From NCBI GenBank assembly GCA_028753945.1, contig JAPNXP010000018.1, positions 2,419,643 through 2,483,642 of the forward strand: 64,000 nt of DNA, in the 5' to 3' direction. A program made the position numbers and the translations under genes. Numbering within the stretch: position 1 is the stretch's first letter; each line of letters starts with the position of its first letter. Of this stretch, positions 56,806 to 64,000 are shown piece by piece. The DNA is from Hexactinellida sp. DTS-2022 (Eukaryota; Porifera; Hexactinellida). The notes under the pieces were generated by a model, which saw only the letters and a list, made by a program, of their open reading frames with translations, was not told the origin of the DNA and made no database searches.

Positions 56806-56828
56806 TAAGTACAATTGATTTCTCTCGG
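56806..56828 (+). promoter_or_regulatory. 23-bp leader where the primer-binding site should be
   Basis: Only 23 bp (taagtacaattgatttctct + cgg) separate the 5' LTR from the gag-pol ATG. They do not contain the TGG-start sequence complementary to a tRNA 3' end that most LTR elements use. Priming may use an internal tRNA region or a self-primer, or the site may be unusual in another way. Confidence 0.5.
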
Positions 56829-59800
56829 ATGGCAGAATCGATCCATGCACCTATTCTAAAGAAGGATGAGCGTATTGAAGATTGGAAGCCCTTGTTTCAG
56901 GCAGCGACCGCGGGTTTGAGAACGACAGAGGGCGGAGTTCTAAAGGCGCTACAGATGTTACCCAATTACGTAAACCGTACTTACGCAGAGCGCAGGTTGG
57001 TAGTTGAGGTGATTGAGGAAAACAGGGAAGAGGAGAGCCTGGACGTAGCATTCGCCACTTTGATCAAGCAAATCGACCCTCCCAAAGACCCCCATCGTGC
57101 TTTACGAGAGTTAAGAAAAACGGATTGGCAGGCGGGTGAGAGTGTAGATGACTTTTTCTACCGCATGCAAGATCTAGCCCGTGAAGCAAGGACCTCCACG
57201 TCAATGGCGTGCAACATTTTCGTATCTCAGCTCCCCCTGAGTATACAACCTTCGTTGCGAGAGTGGCTGGATGTCCGAGAAGAAGTAGGTACCAAGGAAG
57301 CTCGAGAGCTGATAGTCAAAGTGAAAACAGCATTAGTAGAGAAGAATATACCTTTGGACTACGGGTATAGAGAGTTAGGAAAGATCGCGGTCCTTCAACG
57401 GGATGAAGCGCCGAAAGTAAGGGTGGAGCCCGCCCCGGAACGAGAGATACCACAGGACGAGGGTGAATGCCCGTCAGTATACATTACGACTAGCGGTAGG
57501 CCTAGAGGCGCGTCACGTGGTCAGGCTTATGGGCAGGGCAGATCGAGACCTTTCGAAAAACGTACCAGTGGCCAGTACCAACAGAGAGGACGTTGTTTTA
57601 TCTGCGGGTCAAACCAGCATTTCATGTCTCAATGTTCGGAGCGGTACTGCCCAAAGTGCGGAGAAAAAGGACACGGAACCCGGAATTGCCCCAACACGAA
57701 AGCCTATAGGGGTGTGTTTCAAGCAGTTTCCAGGCAAGATGGAATAAGAGACACCGCAGTCGTAGTGGCCATGAAATGGAACGATCAACCAATAGATGTG
57801 ATGATCGATACAGGAGCTGACCCCTCCGTCGTGGATAAGCGTACCATCCAAGCAATGCAAATTCCCTACGAAACGAAGGAGGATCGGGTATACGGGCTTG
57901 GTCGAACGCCACTAGTGGTATGTGGTGTGGCCCGGGTTTCTATAGACATCGGAGATTCCCATCTAGTAGACCATGAGATTGAAGTACTCGACACAGACGC
58001 AAGGACCGCAATATTGGGTAGGAAGTTTCTATCGCTGTATAAAGATACTACTTTCGATTGGGAGAATTGGCGAGTGAGGTTGGGGGAGCATTGGGTGCCT
58101 TCTCTAGCTGCTGTCTACGGAGGTCAGGCGGTTACAAGGGCTGAGGTAGTGCGAATAGAGGCCGAGGGCGTCAGTTCAACTATCACGACTGGATTCGATA
58201 TAAACCAGCAACTGTCTTCCAAGCAACGTCAAGCGATTTATCGGGTGTTAGAGAAGTGGAGAGGGGTTTTCGCAGAGAACCCGAAGAAGCCTCAGGAAAT
58301 CAGAACGGCTGAGCATATCATTACTTTATTAGATGAGCGACCGATCCGTCACCGGCCGCTCCGTGTATCTCCTGAGATGGAAGCAGAAGTTTCTAAACAA
58401 ATAGACGAAATGCTATGTAATGGGATAATACGTCCCTCGTCCTCACCTTGGGCCAGTCGGGTAATTTTGGTCAAAAAGAAGGATGGATCGCGGCGATTCG
58501 CCGTCGACTATCGGGATTTGAACGATATATCCAAGAAGGATGCTTATCCGATGCCTGACGCGCGCGACTTGTTTGATAGAATGGGAGGTTGCACAATATT
58601 CTCGAAACTGGACGGCGCATCGGCTTATTGGTGTATCCCAATGAGAGAAGAGCATAAGGAGTTCACTGCGTTCGTTTCTACACGAGGACAGTTTGAATTC
58701 AACCGAATGCCATTCGGTTTATCAAATTCGCAGGCGACTTATCAGAGAGCAGTGGATCAAGCACTCCGAGGATGCCCAAACGCCCAGGCTTTCGTGGACG
58801 ATACATGTGTGCACTCGCACGATTTCGAGGCTCATTTGGACCATTTGGACCAAACGTTAGGTAGGTTTAACCGAGCCGGGATTCAACTGCGAGTTGATAA
58901 ATGCTCTTTCGGATATGAGGAGGTCGAGTTCCTGGGTCACCGAGTCTCTAGTAAGGGTAGACGTCCACTCCCCACAACTTTATCCAAAATTTCAAAATTT
59001 CCCCGCCCGCGGAGTAAGAAGGAGGTGCGCCAGTTCATGGGGCTGGTGAATTGGTATCGCGATTATATTCCAAGCGTGTCAGATACGGCAGATCCATTAC
59101 TCGCGCTGACAAACAAGGGGACGGAGTGGCTTTGGACAAAGGAGTGTGAGTGTAGTTACCAGAAGTTGAGGACACAGTTAATTAATGAGCCACAGCAGTT
59201 GGCTTTCCCGGATTGGAAGGTTCCTTTCTACGTAGAAACCGATGCATCAGGTATAGCGGTGGGGGCAGTACTCTCTCAAGATGATGTAACCGGCAGGAGG
59301 AGAATATTAGAGTTCTGCTCGAGTAAGCTGAACGACGCTCAACGGAAATACTCAGCGGGAGAGTTGGAGACCTACGCAGTGGTGGCTGCATTAAGGAAAT
59401 GGAAGGTCTACTTGCAAGCGGCTAGTAGGGTCGTCATAATCACCGACCACCATCCTCTGGAGTGGCTGAGGCGACAAAGAGACCCGAGGAACAAGTACGC
59501 AAGGTGGATTCTTGAATTCGAGTCCATTCATTACGAAATCCAGTATCGGAAGGGTTACGAAAACGGAGCGGCAGACTATTTGAGTCGGGTGCCTGGGGAC
59601 GTAGATGACGTCATGGCTGACGAAGATAGTTTTGAGCGAAATGTGTATTGGTTAAATCGGGAGGTTAGCTTACTACGTGAAGACTTAACGGTGGGGCAGC
59701 TGAAGGACCAGAGTATCGTGAATGCCATCAAGCAACTACGAGAACAAGGAGAGATTATGTCGGGTCCTTTCAAAAAACAGGAAGGTATGCGAATAGACGA

Positions 59801-61112
59801 ATTAGGTAGACTCTTTCGGAAAAGGGCGTTAGTAATTTCTCGGAATCAAAGAGCAGAAGTTACCGAATTAGCACACAGAGTCACACATTCGGGGGTAGAG
59901 AAAACGTGTGCGTATTTACGAGACCGATTTTATTGGATAGGGATGAGGAAAGACGTGGAACAGTGCTGTAGGGTGTGTATAGTGTGTTTGGAGAACAAGA
60001 GAGTGATGAAGAAAAGAGAACCGTTGAAGCCGATCGTATTGAATAACCCAGAACCGAGAAGAGCTATTGCAGCAGATATTGCTGTCCTACCTTGGGGCGC
60101 GGAAGGATACCGATATATATTGATAATCATTGATCTGTTCTCGAAGTTCGTTGAAATCGTCGCTATGCGAGACCAAACAGCTGAGTCCGTATGCAATGCG
60201 CTACTAAATGGGTGGATTTATCGGTATGGAGTTCCAGACATGCTCTTGACGGATCAGGGAAGGAACGTCGATGGAGAAGCAGTACGAGAAATGTGCGCAG
60301 GTTTCGGGATAAAGAAAAAACATTCATCGGCATATCACCCTCAGGGCGATGGGCAGGCGGAACGAGCGGTAGAGAGTGTCAAACAAGCATTGCGCTGTTT
60401 TCTTGTAGACCGTAACTTGGATAAGACAAGTTGGCCAAGTGTGCTCCAGGAGGTAGCATTTAATGTGAACTCATTGATGAGTAGCAGTACAAAGTTCACA
60501 CCTCAAGAACTGATGTTCGGAGCAAGTATAAGGTCGGCGATCGATCAGGTCGTGGGGGATTGTCAGAAAACGGGTGGCAAAGAGATGAGATCCAGGGAAC
60601 AGGAGGAATGCGTGAAGGAGGCTGCTGAAAATATAGCCAGTGCTAAATCCCAGGCTAAAAAGTACTATGACAGGAATACAGTAGAAAAACCGACGTGTGT
60701 CCTGGTGGGTCAGAGCATTTTACTAAGGAACTTTACGCGAGAAGATGGGTTAGCTCCAAAGTATATAGGCCCTTACTTAGTATGCGATACCAAGTACCCT
60801 AACCTAAAGATTAAAAGGGGAAACAAGTACTCGTGGGTTCACCTCAACAATTGTAAGATAGTTCCTGAGCTGTCTCCCGAAATACTACATCCCGAGGAGG
60901 CGATGAGTGAACCTATTCCCCCAGAGACAGACGTGGCGCAATCGGCACAGTTGGATGGTAGCATATCTTCACAAGCGGATATAACCGAGGACGAAGTAGT
61001 AGAACATATATCGATAGAGGAACCGGAAAATCCGTCATTAAGCGGATTGAGGCGTTCGTCTAGGATTCGCAAAGAACCCGAGAGATTTGGTGCTCCTGCC
61101 TACTGGTCGTAG
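56829..61112 (+). CDS. Gypsy Gag-Pol polyprotein, 1427 residues
   Basis: One frame encodes the whole polyprotein. Order: a Gag-like helical region (about 1-200); two zinc knuckles from residue 256 (CFICGSNQHFMSQC and CPKCGEKGHGTRNC); protease with DTGAD at 327-331; reverse transcriptase with FVDD at 655-658 (Phe in place of the usual Tyr); RNase H with Asp 805 (YVETDASG) and TDHHPLEWL; integrase zinc finger (H1016, H1020, then CCRVCIVC); integrase core with D1083, D1142 and E1178, exactly D,D35E; and a basic C-terminus (SSRIRKEPERFG). There is no stop or frameshift between gag and pol. No env-like frame follows. The order RT-RNase H-IN is that of Ty3/Gypsy. The element is related to the remnant at 3-1672. 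Confidence 0.97.
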   Translation: MAESIHAPILKKDERIEDWKPLFQAATAGLRTTEGGVLKALQMLPNYVNRTYAERRLVVEVIEENREEESLDVAFATLIKQIDPPKDPHRALRELRKTDWQAGESVDDFFYRMQDLAREARTSTSMACNIFVSQLPLSIQPSLREWLDVREEVGTKEARELIVKVKTALVEKNIPLDYGYRELGKIAVLQRDEAPKVRVEPAPEREIPQDEGECPSVYITTSGRPRGASRGQAYGQGRSRPFEKRTSGQYQQRGRCFICGSNQHFMSQCSERYCPKCGEKGHGTRNCPNTKAYRGVFQAVSRQDGIRDTAVVVAMKWNDQPIDVMIDTGADPSVVDKRTIQAMQIPYETKEDRVYGLGRTPLVVCGVARVSIDIGDSHLVDHEIEVLDTDARTAILGRKFLSLYKDTTFDWENWRVRLGEHWVPSLAAVYGGQAVTRAEVVRIEAEGVSSTITTGFDINQQLSSKQRQAIYRVLEKWRGVFAENPKKPQEIRTAEHIITLLDERPIRHRPLRVSPEMEAEVSKQIDEMLCNGIIRPSSSPWASRVILVKKKDGSRRFAVDYRDLNDISKKDAYPMPDARDLFDRMGGCTIFSKLDGASAYWCIPMREEHKEFTAFVSTRGQFEFNRMPFGLSNSQATYQRAVDQALRGCPNAQAFVDDTCVHSHDFEAHLDHLDQTLGRFNRAGIQLRVDKCSFGYEEVEFLGHRVSSKGRRPLPTTLSKISKFPRPRSKKEVRQFMGLVNWYRDYIPSVSDTADPLLALTNKGTEWLWTKECECSYQKLRTQLINEPQQLAFPDWKVPFYVETDASGIAVGAVLSQDDVTGRRRILEFCSSKLNDAQRKYSAGELETYAVVAALRKWKVYLQAASRVVIITDHHPLEWLRRQRDPRNKYARWILEFESIHYEIQYRKGYENGAADYLSRVPGDVDDVMADEDSFERNVYWLNREVSLLREDLTVGQLKDQSIVNAIKQLREQGEIMSGPFKKQEGMRIDELGRLFRKRALVISRNQRAEVTELAHRVTHSGVEKTCAYLRDRFYWIGMRKDVEQCCRVCIVCLENKRVMKKREPLKPIVLNNPEPRRAIAADIAVLPWGAEGYRYILIIIDLFSKFVEIVAMRDQTAESVCNALLNGWIYRYGVPDMLLTDQGRNVDGEAVREMCAGFGIKKKHSSAYHPQGDGQAERAVESVKQALRCFLVDRNLDKTSWPSVLQEVAFNVNSLMSSSTKFTPQELMFGASIRSAIDQVVGDCQKTGGKEMRSREQEECVKEAAENIASAKSQAKKYYDRNTVEKPTCVLVGQSILLRNFTREDGLAPKYIGPYLVCDTKYPNLKIKRGNKYSWVHLNNCKIVPELSPEILHPEEAMSEPIPPETDVAQSAQLDGSISSQADITEDEVVEHISIEEPENPSLSGLRRSSRIRKEPERFGAPAYWS

Positions 61113-61121
61113 TAGTTTTGT

Positions 61122-61135
61122 TAGGAGGGAGGTGA
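61122..61135 (+). promoter_or_regulatory. Polypurine tract
   Basis: taggagggaggtga directly precedes the 3' LTR, the expected position of the plus-strand primer. The decayed element has gatgggggagtga in the same place. Confidence 0.85.
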
Positions 61136-61301
61136 TGTCATGGATTATATAACTTGTAGGCATTTCCATGCAACCACAATAGCAATAGTCACTCCCTAAT
61201 AAACGTGTGTTAATATTATGTAGTTAGTTAGTATTCTCAATTGTACTTCTACCGAAATTAAAGTTTACTTCTTATACAGTTGTAAGAGTTCGTTCGTCAC
61301 A
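61136..61301 (+). repeat. 3' LTR (166 bp)
   Basis: Identical by eye to the 5' LTR across all 166 positions. Confidence 0.95.
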
Positions 61302-61747
61302 CTAACATAGTTTACATAAAATCGATAGTTTTTTTAGTTATGGCTCATTTTAGGAAATATACACTTCCCTGGCAACCGAGGAATGTGTCAACATTACATT
61401 TATAATTTTGATATATTTCATTCAACTAGTTATGGACATCCTCATGTTCCAATTTTGAACATTTATAACGCGTTTAACTATGTCAAAAGCTGGCTATAAA
61501 AACACGATAATTCCCACGAAAAATAGCGATTACGTAATCAAATGGTGATATATCACAATTCTAAAGGGTGTTATGTATGCCTTGATATCATGTTCCTAAC
61601 TTCCTATAAAATTATAATGCATTTCTCAGGTCTGTCAATACTAGCTATTGAGATAAAGACATGTTAGCTACTAATCAATGGCCTTTAAGTAATCCATGGT
61701 CCAGCAAAATCTACTCAGTAGTAAGGCCTTATATAACGAAGGTCACG
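61302..61747. mobile_element. R1 right arm, 3' piece
   Basis: Resumes the R1 arm after the Gypsy insertion (catagtttacataaaatcg) and ends TTATATAACGAAGGTCACG at 61747. Confidence 0.85.
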
Positions 61748-61993
61748 AAGGAAAGCTATTATATTAATGAACCACAATTGGTATATTTTTGTTTGATTTA
61801 TCAGTAGTGTATCCTATCACGATTTAGTACACATTATTGATATACTATTTCAGTTTATTTCTTCAATAATGTAATGTACATTCATTTTTCATCTTTATCA
61901 ATCTTCCATTTATATTTGTTCACAATTGTCCTTTCTATTCCCCACTTACTTGTTTCTTTTGTGTATAATTAGAACTTTTCTTTTTACTTTTCT

Positions 61994-62582
61994 TTGGCAA
62001 TGCCCAATAAATGTTCCGCTCCTAATTGTAGGAGTAACTATGACGGTGAACCACACACACCCATTTTCAAGATGCCTAATGGTCCACCTCACATAGTTTA
62101 TCAATGGAAACGATTTCTTCACAGAGAATTTATTGAGGAAATTAAAAATATTTTCGTCTGTTTAAAACATTTCCGTTATGAAGATGTGGATTTTTAAAAA
62201 TATTCCTCAAACTGACGGTTCAATCTTACAAGAAAAACGCAGTCTGCCTAGACTTCGCCCACTTGTAGTTCCCTGTTTTTTACCTGGTTGCCCAAGTTAC
62301 CTCTCCAATCCAATTCAATATACACCTACTACTCCGTCAACTCGTTTAAACTTAAATACTAAAGACTGTAACTTTCTGGCTCTTGGAATGGAACTGAGTA
62401 TGGAACAGATTAAACTGGACGAAGATAAATTTCAAGTACTTTATCATTTAAAATCTAAGCTTTTTCGTATTTCTCTTCCAAAGCAATGGAAACTTTGGCC
62501 TTCTGATGAAAATCAACTCCATTTTCTTAAACCAGCTACACGTATATCAAATGTCACTGCCGCTCATTATATTGAATCCTGA
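61994..62582 (+). pseudogene. THAP remnant E, best preserved THAP domain, one frameshift
   Basis: The frame from 61994 gives a full THAP zinc finger: MPNKCSAPNCRSNYDG (C-x4-C), VYQWKRFLHREF, IFVCLKHFRYEDVDF (C-x2-H). All four ligands and the usual spacing are present. It stops at 62197 in a T5A5 run. The continuing frame (62178-62582) reads FKNIPQTDGSILQEK, VVPCFLPGCPSYLS and LPKQWKLWPSDENQLHFL, so a single-base change separates the two halves. The catalytic part is absent. THAP domains bind DNA, and in P-type transposases recognise the element ends. Frameshift in a homopolymer could also be a sequencing error, which would make this an intact 190-residue THAP protein. Confidence 0.75.
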
Positions 62583-62694
62583 TCCTTGGGGGACCTCTAG
62601 AATCTTATCAAATGAGCTAAAAACTTAACATGCAACAATATAATAAAATAAATAAACTATTTGAGGGGTGGACATGACATTTTCGAACATTTAA

Positions 62695-63021
62695 AATGAT
62701 TGGGAAGCCCTAAATTCTGGAAGTTATTCACCTATACAGTATCTCAAGAGTATAGGATGTACAATAGGTAACGACAACTATGTGGAAGAGCTTGATCTAT
62801 CTGACTTATCTGATTCGGAATCTTCACACGAGACAGAAATGGAGGTCCGAAACACTCAGTGTGTGGTCTGTCTACAAAGAAAATATGCCACTTACCTATT
62901 TCTGCCATGTAGACATGCTAACTATTGTCGAGATTGCAGTGACAGGTTGGAACAACAGGATCAGCCCTGCCCAACCTACCGTGCTCAAATTCAGAGTAGA
63001 CTCCAAATCTTTTTGAGTTAA
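62695..63021 (+). CDS. RING-finger (IAP-type) reading frame, last ligand missing
   Basis: The frame is open from 62695 (just after a stop) to 63021. It contains an acidic stretch (EELDLSDLSDSESSHETEM) and then an IAP-like RING: CVVC, LFLPCRHANYCRDC, CPTYRAQIQSR. Spacing fits C3HC4 of the BIRC type, but the eighth ligand is Tyr where Cys is expected. There is no ATG in this frame near the start, so it is probably a 3' exon or part of a disrupted gene. It lies 110 bp after THAP remnant E and just before a 31-bp array of a Mutator-like end. IAP-type RINGs act as ubiquitin ligases; activity is doubtful here. Confidence 0.6.
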   Translation, partial: NDWEALNSGSYSPIQYLKSIGCTIGNDNYVEELDLSDLSDSESSHETEMEVRNTQCVVCLQRKYATYLFLPCRHANYCRDCSDRLEQQDQPCPTYRAQIQSRLQIFLS

Positions 63022-63096
63022 TGATTGCATTTTTCTTTTCTCTTTGTCATTTTATTAGATTAAATAGAACATTATCCTTCAATTTTAAAGTTAATT

Positions 63097-63207
63097 CCAA
63101 ATTAGATTCGAACTAACGACTACATGTCCAAATTAGATTCGAACTAACGACTACATGTCCAAATTAGATTCGAACTAACGACTACTTTGAAATTCGAACT
63201 AATGCGT
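63097..63207. mobile_element. Right end of a third Mutator-like element with 31-bp repeats
   Basis: Three copies of ccaaattagattcgaactaa plus cgactacatgt at 63097, 63128 and 63159 have an exact 31-bp period, followed by ATTCGAACTAATGCGTGCGCCTC. That terminus matches the right ends at 32324 (...CGGACAAATGCATGCGCCTC) and 19604. The left end was not found in the window, so the span of the element is unknown; the RING frame could lie inside it. Confidence 0.75.
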
Positions 63208-63416
63208 GCGCCTCGGTGCAACCCCCCTGAAAACCCCGGTGGATCCATCCGTGGATCATTAGCTAATAAGGTGGCAAGAGAATAATAAACTACAAGCAAG
63301 AGTAATGGATTAAAAGATCTTCAAAAAACATCATATTTGTAACATTGATAGTAAATAAATTGTAGGAGCATGGTAGAGAATATGTGCGTAAATAATTGCG
63401 ATAGTAACTCAATATA

Positions 63417-63895
63417 CAGTGCCCGGACAAAAGTATTCGACCACCCAACATTTTCCCATTGAAAATAGTACTATAGTAGGTCTAATAATATTGTTCAATG
63501 TAATAAAAATTTATGACCTATTGTTATTTTGATTTCAGATTCGTATTCTACGCATTCGAATTACCCATTTTAGATGCTTTCAAATTGATTACATATTAAT
63601 TGGGTTGAAATTATCATCAAATGGAAATATGTGCCACCTGTTCCCATCTCTCCCATAGTGGCAATTTGGGAAAAGTGGTATATAGTGGCACAGGATCATG
63701 ATTTTTAACCAAATCAAAAAGGGATTGAATTGAAAGCTTCTACAATTGTTAATTCGAATGCGCAGAATACGAATTTGTAATCGAAATATCAATATCTCAT
63801 GTAATTTGAAAACACAATCTTCTATTGTTCAACCTACTATAGTACTATTTTCAATGGGAAATGTTGGGTGGTCGAATACTTTTGTCCGGATGGTG
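63417..63895. mobile_element. 479-bp Tc1/mariner-like MITE
   Basis: Ends CAGTGCCCGGACAAAAGTATT and AATACTTTTGTCCGGATGGTG are inverted repeats flanked by TA (63415-63416 and 63896-63897). Near-identical to 31340-31813 across its length. The interior has the words gtgccacctgttcccatctc and gcaatttgggaaaagtgg. Confidence 0.88.
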
Positions 63896-64000
63896 TATAG
63901 TGAACAATATAAAAATGTGACAGTAGACATAATTCGATGACGTCATTGATAGAAATTATTTTGCACATGATGGTTACTGAAAAAGGTAACTAACAAGCTT

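Larger units (their letters stand above)
56640..61301 (+). mobile_element. Intact Ty3/Gypsy LTR retrotransposon, 4.66 kb
   Basis: Two 166-bp LTRs, identical by eye, bound one long uninterrupted gag-pol frame. It interrupts an R1 arm at actag/catag. The flanks ctag (56636-56639) and ctaa (61302-61305) look like a 4-base target duplication with one change. Identical LTRs and an open frame point to very recent insertion, so this is the youngest element in the window. Confidence 0.95.

Noticed and set aside
51149..61747. Target duplication for a single R1-bounded transposon
   Set aside because: The bases outside the two arms (gtagagg and aaggaaa) do not match, so the two arms may come from different insertions.
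1..64000. tRNA, rRNA or other structured RNA genes
   Set aside because: No tRNA-like cloverleaf with A and B boxes or rRNA segment was noticed by eye; a covariance-model search was not possible.

Overview
The window looks like AT-rich nuclear DNA of an invertebrate animal. I cannot name the species. Evidence for an animal genome: there are no operons, RNA genes or long host genes; spliced-exon-like sequence is present; and the transposon mix is typical of animals (Ty3/Gypsy, Merlin, RAG1-like/Transib, P-type with THAP domains, Mutator-like, Tc1/mariner and pogo-like, hAT MITEs, Helitron-like). Nearly everything recognisable is a transposable element or its debris, often nested. Only two short stretches could be host exons (33450-33758 and 20951-21343, both minus strand), and I recognise neither.

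Layout. 1-1874: 3' part of a decayed Gypsy element with its LTR. 2291-4925: a RAG1-like transposase on the minus strand, behind an end that begins CACAGTG. 5479-6722: a broken gene with an OTU protease domain. 6883-9170: MITEs and a Helitron-like copy. 9655-11396: a broken KRBA2-like integrase on the minus strand. 11557-14840: MITEs inside a larger inverted-repeat composite. 15046-16148: a long-armed foldback repeat (called R1 here). 16594-19604: a Mutator-like element with 31-bp repeat arms, carrying a broken MULE transposase, a 1.1-kb CACAGTG-ended element and a Helitron-like copy. 22476-27716: a 5.2-kb element with roughly 400-bp inverted arms around a frameshifted Merlin transposase. 30246-32400: three elements nested like Russian dolls. 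34824-35563: a 740-bp near-perfect palindrome. 35961-48784: a field of hAT, pogo-like and other MITEs. 49789-63021: five THAP-domain gene remnants of P-element type in alternating orientation, with R1 arms and a RING-finger reading frame. 56640-61301: an intact Gypsy element with identical 166-bp LTRs, inserted into an R1 arm. 63097-63895: a 31-bp array and a Tc1-like MITE.

How the parts relate. The intact Gypsy element is the only one that looks capable of making a complete protein set. The RAG1-like gene keeps two of its three catalytic positions, its zinc ligands and its tail, but has stops and frameshifts. The CACAGTG-ended, 5-bp-TSD element inside the MULE is a plausible non-autonomous partner of it. 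Three separate Mutator-like ends share a 31-bp subterminal repeat period although their repeat sequences have diverged. The R1 foldbacks recur around the THAP genes, which suggests, without proving, that R1 is the inverted terminus of a P/Galileo-like transposon.

All identifications rest on motifs read by eye. No database search or alignment was run.
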